A program made the position numbers and the translations under genes. Shown piece after piece: positions 11,125-22,729 of a stretch of 64,000 nt of DNA. Origin of the DNA: Urechis unicinctus (lineage: Eukaryota; Annelida; Polychaeta; Xenopneusta; Urechidae). The notes under the pieces were generated by a model. It did no database searches. It was not told the DNA's origin and saw only the letters and a list, made by a program, of their open reading frames with translations. Where the stretch lies: assembly GCA_034190875.2 (NCBI GenBank), contig CM067348.1, positions 11,937,935 to 12,001,934 of the forward strand. Reading direction: 5' to 3'. Within the stretch, counting starts at the first letter, position 1; each line of letters begins with the position of its first letter.

Positions 11125-12165
11125 TTCCCGTTCCCACATTTACCCCATTCCCTACCGTCCCTTACAACCACCAAACGCCCCCCAGACTATCCCACCCACC
11201 ACAAAGTGCCGCTCAACCCATCCCAAACACAAAAAAGTGTCGCCCAACCTACCCCAAAAACATCAAAGCGCCGACCAAGCTATCCCACACACAACAAAGC
11301 ACCACTTAACCTATCCCAAACACCACAATGTGCCGCCCAACCTATCCCATACACAACAAAATGCCGCCCAACCTATCCCACATACCCAAACGCGCCGCCC
11401 CACCTATCCCAAACATCACAAAACGCCACCCAACCTGTCCAAAAAACAGCAAAGCTCCGCCCACACTATCCCAAACACCACACAGTGCTGCCAAACCCTT
11501 CCCAAACACAACAAAGCGCCACCCAAACTATCCCAAACACCACAAAACGCTGCCCAACCAATCCCAAACAAAATAGAGTGCCGCCCGAACTCTCCCAAAC
11601 ACCACAAACCACCTCTCAACCCACCCCAAACACAACAAGGCTCCGCCCAAGCTATCCCAAACACCACAAACCACCTCTCAACCCACCCCAAACACAACAA
11701 GGCTCCGCCCAAGCTATCCCACACACCACAAAGCGCCACTTAACCTATCCCACACACCCCAAAGTGCTGCCAAAATTATTCCACACACCACATAGCACCA
11801 CCTAAGCTAACTCACACACCACAAAGCACTGCCTATTCTATCCCAAACACCACCAAGCATCGCCCAGCCTATCCCAAACACAACCATGTGCCTCTAAACC
11901 TATACCAAAAACCACAAAACGCCGCCCAACCAATCCCACACACCACAATGCATCACCCAACCTATCCCACATACCACAATGCGCAGCCCAACCTATCCCA
12001 CATACCACAAAGTGACGCCCAACCTTTCCCAAGCACCACAAAACGCTGCCCAACCAATCCCACATACCACAATGCGCAGCCCAACCTATCCCACACCCCA
12101 CACAATACCAACAAACCTATCCCACACAACACAACGTGCAGCCTAGCCTATCCGACACGAAGCGT
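11125..12165. repeat. Satellite array, about 36-bp unit (CTATCCCACACACCACAAAG type)
   Basis: About 28 tandem copies of a C/A-rich unit, consensus-like ctatcccaaacaccacaaagcgcc plus acccaac, fill the stretch. An exact block (caaaccacctctcaacccac plus following bases) occurs twice at 11605-11715, which shows recent unit duplication. All frames through it on both strands are artefacts of the repeat. Confidence 0.95.
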
Positions 12166-13141
12166 TCCATTCGATTTGTGTTCGCATAAATTATGTCGGC
12201 TTGAGACACTCAGAGTTTTTGTTTATGAGTTTTTATTTGTGGTTTATGAGTTATTAAGTGGTCTGTCGTTTCTTTGATCCTAAGAATATTTTATTGATAG
12301 CTTGTTTCTCTGTTAAGCCATGTTCCTATTGGCGGTATCACTCTTGGCATTCCACCAGGATATATACAGTGCCTCCTAATCGGTTCAAGTCCGCCTCTCT
12401 TTCCAATGTGGGCGATAAACAACCAACAATAAGCTTTAAACACTTTGTCACACTTTCCCCTTTGATTGACACGACACAGAAATAAACACTGACAAGCAAA
12501 AGTAAACAAATCATCCAATCTGATTAGCAAGAATGGATAAAACAACTGCTTATTGGTAAACATATAAACAAGTCAAGGGTTCGGGTGTCAAAACTAACGA
12601 CACAAGATACATTACAGGGCATACATTTCTACACTCACATTTGATAAATAAAATATTCTGATGAGAATTCACCAACAGTCAGCGATCATCTGCGTCAGAT
12701 GATGATGTCATATTGCAAGTTGTCATTTGATCTCATTGATCAGTCAGCGACAAACGAGTCAAAGACGGAGACCAAACATGGCGATAAAACAGAGTTAGAT
12801 CCCAAGGAAAAGATGAAATATATCTTGTTAAAATAAAAAAGCAGGATATCTCAAAACAAGTGAGGATATCCATTCACTTTGACTTCCATACAGAAATACG
12901 TCAGCAAGTGAACTAATAACAAACAGTAATAGGAATGTTTTTAAAAAATGGCGACAAATGGGGGTAAATTATGCAAACAATTTGAAGTAAATATTAAAGG
13001 AAAAAGAAAAATAATTCATTCAAAATAAAATGACTTGAGCGACTTAGAAGCGGGCGATGCGCGGCGTTGATGGTGATGATGAAATGAGATGATGAAGTGA
13101 ATGAGATGGCGACAAATGATCCTCGTCTTCTCTATATACCA
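12166..13141. other. Unique AT-rich DNA downstream of the NLR gene
   Basis: No supportable gene. The stretch is AT-rich, with short frames only. Because the NLR gene is on the minus strand and its last exon ends at 13142, this DNA probably includes its 3' untranslated region, for example the A-rich stretch at 12800-13060 in plus orientation. I could not place a polyadenylation site with confidence. Confidence 0.4.
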
Positions 13142-14575
13142 TTAAATGTCAGGGCGAAGGTAATCCGGGAGAGAGGGCGGGAGGTGCTGGTAACACAACC
13201 CGCTCTCAAGCTCGTATGTCTCATACAGAGTATCACCACCAGACACGAGTTGAATGACGCCCACCTCTGTCTCCTCCAACACGACCTCTGCGTACTCCTC
13301 CCACTTCACTACATCCACCCTCAACCAGAGCCGGGTCAGAGGACGCGTCAACGCCCTGACGACGAAACGAACATCCTTCACCGTGAGCTGCTCCACGTCC
13401 AGCCCCACGACGCGTAGGGTGGGCGACGCGTTGACGGCGTCGATCACCGCCTTGAACTCAGATACGCGCCACTTGCAGAAAACGTGATCCAGCCAGAGCT
13501 GATTCAGGCTGGGCGACGCACGGACGAGCGACGCCACGTCAGATGAACGAGGCGGAGGCTGGCGATAATGAGGTGAAATGTAAAGTGAGGTGATGGCGGC
13601 CATGGATGATGACAAGTGAGACATAACGCCTGGGGTGAAATGACGACACCATAATAGGGTGAGTGATGATATTGACGAGTGACGCGTGAGGACGTCACTC
13701 AGCTCGAATGCGTTGACATGACGACCAGATGAAGATGAAGATGACAGGAAGCAACAACAAGACAGGAAAAAAGATGAACAGGATGACAAGTAACACCACC
13801 ACAAACACAAATGGTTCAGGCGACACGCCCCGCGTCTCTCGCTCAGCGCCCGCACCAACTTACCACTATCATGAGTATATAACTCCACGAGACGCGGGCA
13901 GCGAGTGAGTATAGCATTAATGTGAGATGATGTTATACAGTTACTAGAAGCGTTAAGAAATGTGAGCGTCTCTCCGTTTCTTGCTGCTATCTCCACCAAA
14001 TCTTCTCCTTCCATCCAGCAGTCCGCCACATTGAGTCCAGTCAACTCCCTGCTCCTCACGTCACCTCCCCGGACGCCGCGGTTCCCACTGATGTCGAGAT
14101 GAAGCAGACGACAACACAACGACGTGACGGCGACCACGTCATCAGAAGACAGACCACACTCAGACAAACGCAAGTATTTGAGGAATGAGATAGACGACAA
14201 GCTGCCGAGAACCGACGACTCGTCTGATGATGCCGACCCCACTTTGATCTTATCCATGCTCATAGCCTCCACGTTGTTGAGTTTGCTGAGCTCCGCCACA
14301 GTCTCCCGTGTGATGCCCACCTCGCTGGAGAAGCCGACGCTGGTGAGGTTGCGGAGATGTTCCGCGTTTGCTGTGATGTCTGCGGCTGTCACTTCATCCA
14401 TATACTGATATAGAGCTGTGGCCCGCGGACAGTACCTCATGTCGCTGATGCGGAGGACCTCCACTCTGACGAGCGGATCGTCTGTGTCGCCGCGCGGATC
14501 ATGTTGGATGAGTTGATCGGCCAGCATTAGGGCCTCCCTGCTCCACGGCCTCAACCACCTCGTCCCCATCACATT
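13142..14575 (-). CDS. NLR receptor, last exon with leucine-rich repeats
   Basis: This is a large minus-strand exon of about 477 codons with an open frame from a plausible acceptor (TGTTACAG before 14575) to the stop at 13142. It begins WLRPWSREALMLADQL and then carries Leu-rich repeats such as LTSVGF, FLKYLRLSECGLSSDD, RLLHLDISGN, ELTGLNVADC, TLTFLNASSN and RLVELYT. Repeats of 22-28 residues continue toward LTRLWLRVDV near the C-terminus. In NLR proteins this region is the ligand-sensing solenoid. A Ser- and Cys-rich insertion (about 13740-13800) interrupts the repeats. The exon belongs with the exons at 16292-16523 and 17063-18994. The frame also continues past 14575 into a short intronic stretch, so the exon start rests on the splice-site match and on the fit with the other exons. 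Confidence 0.7.
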   Translation of the reverse strand, partial: NVMGTRWLRPWSREALMLADQLIQHDPRGDTDDPLVRVEVLRISDMRYCPRATALYQYMDEVTAADITANAEHLRNLTSVGFSSEVGITRETVAELSKLNNVEAMSMDKIKVGSASSDESSVLGSLSSISFLKYLRLSECGLSSDDVVAVTSLCCRLLHLDISGNRGVRGGDVRSRELTGLNVADCWMEGEDLVEIAARNGETLTFLNASSNCITSSHINAILTRCPRLVELYTHDSGKLVRALSERRGACRLNHLCLWWCYLSSCSSFFLSCCCFLSSSSSSGRHVNAFELSDVLTRHSSISSLTLLWCRHFTPGVMSHLSSSMAAITSLYISPHYRQPPPRSSDVASLVRASPSLNQLWLDHVFCKWRVSEFKAVIDAVNASPTLRVVGLDVEQLTVKDVRFVVRALTRPLTRLWLRVDVVKWEEYAEVVLEETEVGVIQLVSGGDTLYETYELESGLCYQHLPPSLPDYLRPDI

Positions 14576-16291
14576 CTGTAACAAACACACGGCCGAATTA
14601 ACACTCAACACACAATGTATCACATATATACAGACTTAATGTAAACAAACTGCTAATCATCGACATAATTATCCTTAGCATCATTACTTTTATAAATTCA
14701 AATCACATAGAATGACAGTATTAGTAGTAAAATTATCAACCATAGACTAGTTTCTGATGGATAAACCACTAACCATTTGCATCCCCTGCCGTTGAGTCAT
14801 TAGTTTGTCAATTTGATGGGCAACTTTTCAGTTTCATCATACTTATTTGACATAATTGTAAGCTTTAAGTAACACTCTTTGGAGGCCACCTGATTTAACG
14901 AGTGAGCGGTAAACGGACCCAGTTGTCAGTCGCATAGCTTTCACGGGCGAAATTAACTGCAAGTAACTGAGAGAATACCACAGTTGTACCTGTTAATCGT
15001 CTTCCAAATTGGGCTCTTTGTGTTAAATTACATCTTAAGATCATTCAATAACCTTCGAACTGGACTAAAGAGTTTCACTTGGAGTGTCTCAACTGAGTCA
15101 AAATGCTTAATAATAGAACCTATTACAGTAACGTTAGTGAGATAATGGAGATATCGGAAACCTCAACATCCATTCACAGCGAGGATCAACGGGAGCGAAA
15201 TACATCCGAGAGTAGAGGAAGCTAGTTGTATAAACAACGCAGTTGACGAAAAATTATGATTACTTAATGTTTCCTATTATCAAATACAACTAGTCACCAA
15301 TTTTAACGTTATGATAATCATAAGCCTTGTTAAATGATGACTTATGCATGTTGTTTTTCCAGGTTGGAGATAGGCCAATTCTGAAATTGTTTAAACCCTT
15401 CAAGAAGTATATAAAGAATGAAAAATCACATTGTCACGTGGATTTGACGGCACCTGAGTTGCATTATGATTTGAATCATACTTTCTTTTATGCCGATGCT
15501 TGAGTGAAAATCCGCTCACAAGATTGTTATATGATGGAGAGTCACAGAAGTTTTATTTAGAAGATTTCTATAACGTGAGTAGTGCAATGAATAGTCCTCG
15601 GATTGATTATTGTGGAGTGTGTGTGTGGGGGGGGGGAGGGGGTCTTTGGGGCTTAATTATCATAACTTACCTGGCATATAAGGCTAAGAGGAAATTTAAA
15701 TCGGCGCTGTTTCATCAAAGGTCAACATCAATCATCGACTTTCATCCAGGTATTGCATAATCAATTAAAGTGTATAACATAATGCAAATGACATATCGCC
15801 GGCGAGATACTTTAATTTTTTTGAAACGATAAAAATAAGGTCCGACTGGTTTAGATTTTTGAAGAATTTCAATTAGGGCCAAAAGCATACCCCGTCGTAC
15901 AAGGTATTATGCGAATGTATAACCCCTCGTACAGATTGAAGCTCAAAAACATACCCCGTCGTACAAGTATGAGGCCAAAAAACCCGTCGTACAAGTCAAG
16001 AGGCCGAAAAAACATACCCCGTCGCGCGGCACATATGTACTACCTCTATACCATTAAGTGCCCCCCCCCCCCCGGGGGCAGTAATTCTCGTTGGGACACC
16101 GAAATACACATTATTTACCCAGACGGTCAGTATATCTTCATGTTCGGTACTCGGACCTCCATTCAATGACTGACTTCGATTGTCTTGCAATGTAGGGCTT
16201 ACTCGTTGATAAATGCCACAAGCAAGATTCCTACAACCAACCTGGTGCGTGTTGAGATTACTTTAGAAATAAACAAAAATAACATTCTTAC
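14576..16291 (-). other. NLR intron with a repeat array and homopolymers
   Basis: The inferred intron lies between the helical exon and the LRR exon. It contains a poly-G tract near 15629-15646, a poly-C tract near 16062-16073 and the CCCCGTCGTAC array described separately. A shorter, rearranged copy of this intron lies at about 26190-27657 in the duplicated NLR fragment, including the same sequence around the G tract (tctttggggcttaattatca). Confidence 0.6.
15889..16030 (+). repeat. CCCCGTCGTACAAG array, about 32-bp period
   Basis: Five diverged units carrying CCCCGTCGTACAAG or a close variant start near 15891, 15923, 15954, 15983 and 16017. They are separated by A-rich spacers with GAGGCCAAAAA-like blocks. 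The same motif recurs in inverted orientation at 20463-20612. Confidence 0.8.
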
Positions 16292-16523
16292 CATCAGGTC
16301 TGCGATTAGCTCCCATTGCTGGCTTTCAGCAACAATACGTTGGCAGAATTCCTCCCCACCTCGCAACAGCCTCCTCTTGCTCCCCAGCACTGCACGAACA
16401 ACGACCTGCGTCAGTTTCTTCAAGTCCTTTTCCTCATTCTCTTCGCTAAGTACGTACTCGAGCATCTTTGCGCTCTTTATGCTTCCCAGGATCCCCACCA
16501 CGTAGGTAAGCATGAGGTCGTGT
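16292..16523 (-). CDS. NLR receptor, middle exon (helical region after NACHT)
   Basis: A 232-nt minus-strand exon is bounded by an acceptor (TTACCTTACAG before 16523) and a donor (ATG/GTAAG at 16292/16291). It encodes an alpha-helical stretch including LTYVVGILGSI, EKDLKKLTQVVV and FCQRIVAESQQWELIADL. This placement between the NACHT exon and the LRR exon is where NLRs carry helical linker domains (NAD/WH2-HD2 regions). A near-identical copy lies at 27658-27889, with about 135 consecutive bases identical, which supports the exon call and both splice sites. Exon phases were not fully verified. Confidence 0.7.
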
Positions 16524-17062
16524 CTGTAAGGTAAACATAAGACGCGTAGATCTATAAATATCTCTTTGACAACAAGCATTATAGCATGTAATGGTTCACA
16601 AAAGCCAGTGTTTACAAGGAGATCACCTTATACGATCATCATCACCCAGATTGTTGTTTCTACCGGATAATATTTTACTATATAAATATGCATTGATCAA
16701 TGTTACAAATGTTTAGTGTATTCTTTCCAATGGTTACTCATTGTTCAATACATATATGCCACAGCAGACCCCTTGACAGACGGTGGCTGCGTGGCCACTG
16801 GCTATTATTGCTCCAATCACCACTTATCAATGTGTTCACATAGGACAGACTGGGCTGCTGTACAGCTGGAGTGCCTCAGACAACAGCATTGTAGGTCACG
16901 ATAAAGAATGTGTGACATCAGCAGGGAGAGATATGTGACCAGGCTTTATGTCTACGCCCAGCGCAATGAATAAGGCAGTTGTAACAGCATCAACACTGAC
17001 TCACCTTAATAGATCAAGTGACTATGTAAAGGAACTACATATCAAATGTAGACATGAATTAC
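16524..17062 (-). other. NLR intron between NACHT exon and helical exon
   Basis: The inferred 539-bp intron opens with GTAATTC at 17062 (minus strand) and closes with TTACAG at 16524. No other feature is visible. Confidence 0.6.
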
Positions 17063-18994
17063 CTGCCGTCGTTGTCCGCTACTAGCTCCAGGATCTGTCT
17101 TTCCTCCACTCCTAGAGCCGCTAGTGACTCAAGGATCGATTGGTGAGGTACTATAAGGATGCTGTCAGACACACCGTCCTTGGTTAGAACCTGCTCGCTG
17201 AATACACCAGTTGCGACGCAATCCACTACCGAGATATCCGCCTTCTCAAGATCCTCACCTGTCATTTCAGTTTTAATTGCACCCTCCCGACAAAGCAGCT
17301 CCGCAACGACTTTACACAGGTTATGCAAATTCTTGCCTTGTTTTTTCAATTCCGTCCTAGTAATCCTACCTCCGTGGTCTTTACGAAGCTTCGTCTTCAC
17401 CAACGTGTCAATAAGTGACATTGATAGTTCAGTGCGGCTCTGTATGAGCCAATCATCTGTATGTTGAGCGTCCTTCACACGCAGTACGAATGTGGCAGCG
17501 TGTAGCGGAGTGAGGAGAAGAGATTGGATGTCTACATGTGTCGCCAGGAAACTCTGTACCTCTTCTTTTTTCCCAGGAAGTTCAGTGCTCAGGAAACGCT
17601 CGAGGCTCTCCTCGTTAAAGCCAATGACTTCAACTTTCCTGTTGAAGTTATCCCAACACGACTCCAAGTTAAAAGGTCTAGTCGAGACGAGGACTCGGGC
17701 TCCTTTTAGTAGCTTCCCTGAAATGAGATTGTTGAGAATATCTTGTGGAAGAGCATCGCTTTCTTCACCCGCCACCTGACCCGGTTCACTTTTGAAGAAT
17801 CCACCAGGGACCTCGTCGGCCCCGTCAAGTATAACTGTGACGTCATCAGCATGCTTGGACAGGGCCTCCCAAACTTCATCTCTTTCTGTGTCTTTCGATT
17901 CCGGACCATGGTTCAACAGCAACTTCTTAAGGGATGTGTGATTCTTCCAGTCGATAGAACGCAGTAGAATTATGAATGGGGGGCGAGGGACATTCAGCGC
18001 TTTCTTTACTGTTGCATCTCTGGCGAGCTGGGCGATTGCTGTTGTCTTCCCGGTGCCTGGAGCGCCTATCAATAGGACCTTTTTTGTCGGTTTTTCGTTC
18101 TCTTGGTCACTGAACAGATCTGTCAATTTGATTTCTTTAGCTTTTGATTGATCAACGTGGGCTTCACTGAAACCTTTTTTGAAACAGCCTTTGGGTCGCT
18201 GTTAATACTCAGTGTGACAAATTCACGGGCTGTGATACAAAGTCTGGTCTCCAACTCACTGCCTTGTAAAGCGATGGTACCCAGGTGATTGTAGTAGACC
18301 TTAAGCCGGAGGTCGTCCATGCGTCGTAGCGCGGTCCTACTGCTCTCATCGGAGATTTTCTTCAGTAAATCCTTCTGCTGTGAAATATCCAAGAACATAG
18401 CAAGTACAAGGAAGCAATGGAGTTTTGTTTTCTTCACGTGGTCGACGAGCATATTGACCACGTGAAGTTTGACCTTATCTATATCAACTGTTTGCTGTTT
18501 GATTGCTCTGGTCATCTCTGATGTCAGACACCCTTCTTCTTCGATCAGGTCAATTAGGCTCTCTACATTCTTCATTCCCTGTAACACTCCACGCTGTTCC
18601 TCCAGGAGTTGTTGTATGTGTGGAGGGACTAGAATCTCCTTCGGATCTCCTTCGCTATATTTACAATACACACGATATTGTAGCGTAGTGAGCTCGTCGG
18701 TAACAGGCTGTACTCGTACCTTGTCAACCATGAGCTGGTAGAGTCCATGCTGACCAGAGACGCGCAGGCATTGAGAGAATATATCATAGGCGCAGTGTCT
18801 CTGTATGGCGTCGAGAAGCTCTCCTTTCCACTCAGCAGGTGGTTTTTGTTTATGCAGAATTATTTCCACTGTTGTTTTGTCCAGAGTACCAGTCAATTCT
18901 AACTGTTCTGCTATGTCTTCTACGTATTTAAGCCCGTCCACCATCTCTACCCGAATCCCAGTAAACTCCGAGTCGCTGTCTCCCTCGTCGCTCT
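17063..18994 (-). CDS. NLR receptor exon: two CARD-like domains and NACHT NTPase, with one frame change
   Basis: The exon encodes the signalling and nucleotide-binding part of an NLR innate immune receptor. From the N-terminal side, a death-fold (CARD-like) helical domain occupies about 18720-18944 (ELTGTLDKTTVEII, ELLDAIQRHCAYDIFSQCL). A second death-fold-like domain follows at about 18380-18570 (SLIDLIEEEGCLTSEM). The NACHT domain spans about 17450-18110, with Walker A GAPGTGKTT near 18050 and Walker B VTVILDGADEV near 17830. A winged-helix-like part runs to the donor at 17063. The frame changes by one base between the domains, and an A6 run (plus-strand T6 at 18175-18180) is the likely site; this may be a real lesion or a sequencing error. 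The frame stays open to a possible acceptor near 18995, so an upstream exon with the start codon is expected but was not found. Confidence 0.75.
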
Positions 18995-20195
18995 GTTACA
19001 CGTAACATCTGGTATACTAGCGCATTCAATGTTTGACTTCAAATCTTCAACACGACCTCATACTCATACAGGCGTTACAAATTACAGTGTATACTCTAGA
19101 AATATGAACATCATAACAACACGACGTCATATATTATAGACAAACACTTCGATTTTCGATCATATTGAAATCAAGCCATTCGAAGTTAATGCAATTCTTG
19201 TGAAAATTGATAATATTTACCGCCATTAGAAGTTTGTCGTCTGCGCGGCGGTGGGGTCATATGCACGATTAATGACGATATGATGCGTTTCCAAATAGCA
19301 AATCTTCAAACATGACAGTTAAGTTGCAATTGTAATTGCTTCACACAGCTGAGATCATGTACGTCTACGACAGTTGAGCTAGAGAGTCCGCTTTATACGC
19401 CTGCTGGTGAGTCTTGGTGTCAGCCCTCTCTGACAGCACAAGAGGTTGGAGGGGGTGCATTGGTACCGCCCACTTTTGCACCTCAACCTATCAAATCAAT
19501 GGAGTACTTGAGAGGCGTGGTCTAATGATGATGTCATTGTGCATGCGGTCACATGTAAACTTGGTGTCATACGCGGCAGACAATGACGGTTAAGTCGGGT
19601 AGTTCGCCATATAAGCCTGTTGCTTGCGGGGGAGGTGAGGGGACGCTGACTCGATATTTACCGTAAAACCGACCCTGTGCGGTATGGAAAGTTATATGCA
19701 AACAATCAAAATCGCTGGATGTATTTTCACTATCATGTGACTTGAAATACACAGATCAATCTGGAAGTGGGCCATTGGCCCTTAATTACCTCTCTCAACA
19801 AGGGGCCGCTCCGCTATGTTAAAGGGCCAGTCGACAGTCGAACTGGGTTAGAGTTCGTGGAAATGTTTTAAAACATGTAGCGTGGACTAATGGAATCGGA
19901 ATCGAATGAGTATTGCCGATACATATATTTTTTTTCATACCAAAACAAACACAACACAACTCTCGCGCAACCAAAGAAAAAGCAGAATCCAGCCGAGTTT
20001 GCTGCCTGGTACCCTATGATGCCTTACCTGCTAACAGTTTTCTATTGAACCACATCAGGTTTCGCATCCACATAAGACGGCCATAGAATCGGAAGAGACT
20101 GGGCAGGTCGGGCAAGTGTCCAAGTAGATGCGAGCGGGTCAAAGCAGCAGGCACGGCGGACGCGAGCGGCAGTTCTGTCGATACAGGTGATGGGA
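18995..20195. other. Region upstream of the NLR gene, no gene recognised
   Basis: This region should contain the first NLR exon and its promoter, but no convincing initiator exon could be identified. The frames seen are short and of ordinary composition. Confidence 0.4.
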
Positions 20196-20204
20196 ACGGT
20201 GAGG

Positions 20205-20408
<204 letters not shown>

Positions 20409-20462
20409 TCTGATCAGATGATCAGATTCGGAGATTTGTCGGACAATTTAATCCTGCTTACG

Positions 20463-20612
20463 ACGTACGACGGGGTTATACGTTGGCATAATATCTAGCA
20501 CGACGGGGTACACTTTTTGGCCATATTTGACCTTGTTCGACGGGTTTTACATTCGCATTTTGCCTTGCACGACGGGGTACGCTTTTTTTCATTTTCACCT
20601 AGTACGACGGGT
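20463..20612 (-). repeat. Inverted copy of the CCCCGTCGTAC array
   Basis: On the plus strand the motif reads GTACGACGGGGT and variants near 20466, 20498, 20534, 20567 and 20602, at 32-36 bp spacing. A TTTTTGGCC block lies between units. It is the reverse orientation of the array at 15889-16030, on the other side of the NACHT exon. Confidence 0.8.
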
Positions 20613-20639
20613 ACGGGTTTTCGAGGTCCCGCGGCACAC

Positions 20640-21620
20640 CCTTACCCGAGATAAAGCCTATCCCCCTCCCCCCCCCCCCCCGCACCTTCGGATACCAACC
20701 AACATATCCAGCCGCTTGTATCTGTAGAAACACCGCCGACTGCAGCGCCACTCGTTTTCCGTTTGATCAAACGAGAAACGAAAAACGAATCGGTTTGGTG
20801 TTATCCGTCTTTCGCTGTCGCACATGAAAAACGGTTTACGGTTTAGCCCTTGTTTTTCGTTTTTGGTTCTTGGTTTTGATAAACGAAAAACGAAAAGACG
20901 GTATATACACGGACCATACACGGACCCTCCACCAGTTGCAGCACAAACCCGGCTCTGTGGTAATATGACCAGGGGTCACTGTAGTTGAGTTGGGGATGAG
21001 AGACGAGAGACGATTATTATTAGGTCTCCGACGTCATTGAAGGTAATTTGAAGTCCTATTGATCTTTATTGCTGCTCTGCTGTTTTCTGAATTGACTGTG
21101 TTGTCTTGTATATTTTCTGCGTTTTTCTCAATGTCTCTCTGTGTGTATATGTTCGTGTGTGTCTGATGCAGCAGTATTTATAGTGAAAGATGGGGGTGGC
21201 TTGAAGTGGTGAGCTGTGATTGGTTAATCGGGTGCTTGGGGTCTTTCGGGCTGACCTACTATTCCAAAGAGCTTTAATTGGAGATCAAACGTTAATTTTA
21301 AAGGTTTATATAAATTGGACAACAATTAATCTGGAACGAGTGAAAAAAGGGGTGAATTTCATTTGCCTAACTTGGTTTAGTTATCGTAAATGTATGCGTC
21401 TGTTTGGTGTGAAAGTATCGCTGTCTCTATAAATCCACAGTGATGAAATTCGGTGACTACGACAACACCTGGTAGCATTTTTGGAAGGTTTATTTGGGTA
21501 GTTCAGTTGGAAGGTTAACGTGGTCAGTATTTTATGAAAGCTTGTACCGATTGCAACCGTTTATGATTTACATACTTCACTAAATTGTGAATACCGTAAT
21601 AATGATGCATATAATGATGC
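20640..21620. other. No gene; poly-C tract and a fragmented inverted motif
   Basis: A poly-C tract lies near 20664-20682. Short blocks of ACGAAAAACGAA and its complement (20770-20900) form a loose inverted repeat. The remainder is ordinary AT-rich DNA. Confidence 0.4.
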
Positions 21621-21654
21621 CGATGATCAGGATTGAAAAGAAAAATCGTTCCAG

Positions 21655-22104
21655 TTCGTAATAATGATGAAGATAATAACGACGACCGTCTTTATGATAT
21701 AGGAGATTATGAATATTACAATTATGATCACAATGTTAATAGTGATGATTGATGTGGTCGTAATGATGATTACCATGATGACAATGATCATAATGAGAAT
21801 GAAGATAATGATTATGGTGGTAATGATAATGAAGATGATGATAATGATGGTAATGAAGAAGATTTTGATGATGATGACATGTGAGGTAACCTTTAATGGA
21901 GTAATTGAATATAGCAATGAGTCCCATTAAAATATTGAACAGTTTATCGCCAAAAGTAAAGTATAGGCATCATAAGACAAGCATTTTCGAGCAGTCTTGC
22001 CACAATGTATAGCAACTGCATGATCATTATCACAAGAATCAGTCATAGTTACTAATCATCCTAGATATTGATACCAGCTTCCTTCATAGCCGCATGATCA
22101 ACTG

Positions 22105-22152
<48 letters not shown>

Positions 22153-22325
22153 AGGATTTCGTTCAATAGGAGGTGTTATGCCATCTTAACGCCTTATCAT
22201 TATGATGATTATGAGATAGTTATTATGATGGAGATGGTGATGATGATGGTAATAATGTTGACAATGATGATTACTGTGATGACAATAATTATGGGGATTT
22301 TGTTTACATTGATGATGACAATGAT
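21655..22325. repeat. Degenerate GAT/ATG trinucleotide microsatellite with a pure (ATC)n core
   Basis: Diverged GATAAT/GATGAT repeats run from about 21655 to 21890 and again from 22190 to 22325. A pure (ATC)n run lies at about 22105-22152. The Met/Ile-rich and His-rich frames are artefacts of triplet repetition. Confidence 0.9.
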
Positions 22326-22354
22326 TGAAAAAATATCATAGATCGCAAAATATC

Positions 22355-22640
22355 ATAATGAAGGTCATAGTGAGGGTGCCGATGAAAGTCATAATGAAGG
22401 TCATAATGAGGGTGCCAATGAAGGTCACAATGAAGGTCATAATGAGGGTGCCGATGAAGGTCACAATGAAGGTCATAATGAGGGTGCCGATGGTAAATAT
22501 TGACAGGAAAACGAATGATTTATTTTAAAAAATGGTGATAATGAGGATAGGGGAAACTTGAATAATTCATATGATGGTAATGAGGATGGGGGAAAATTTG
22601 AATAATTCATATGTTGATAATGAGGATGGGGGAAATTGGA
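22355..22640. repeat. Two short minisatellites (GAAGGTCATAATGAGGGTGC; GGGGAAAYTTGAATAATTCA)
   Basis: At 22355-22495 a unit alternating gaaggtcataatgagggtgc and gaaggtcacaat repeats several times. At 22530-22640 a unit of about 40 bp beginning ggggaaa and containing aataattcatatg repeats three times. No gene is present. Confidence 0.85.
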
Positions 22641-22729
22641 TAACTCGCCACATGGTATCAGTCATTACTCAGTCGCTGCTTAGAATCCAGCTATAGGGTG
22701 CTAACAATGGATCCATGCCCCTTCACCTT

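Noticed and set aside
10906..12277. Pro/Thr-rich frames of up to 299 codons
   Set aside because: They are satellite translations with a 36-bp period, open in several frames.
12382..12392. GGTTCAAGTCC, a perfect tRNA/SINE B-box
   Set aside because: No A-box at proper distance and no tRNA-like folding of the flanks were seen.
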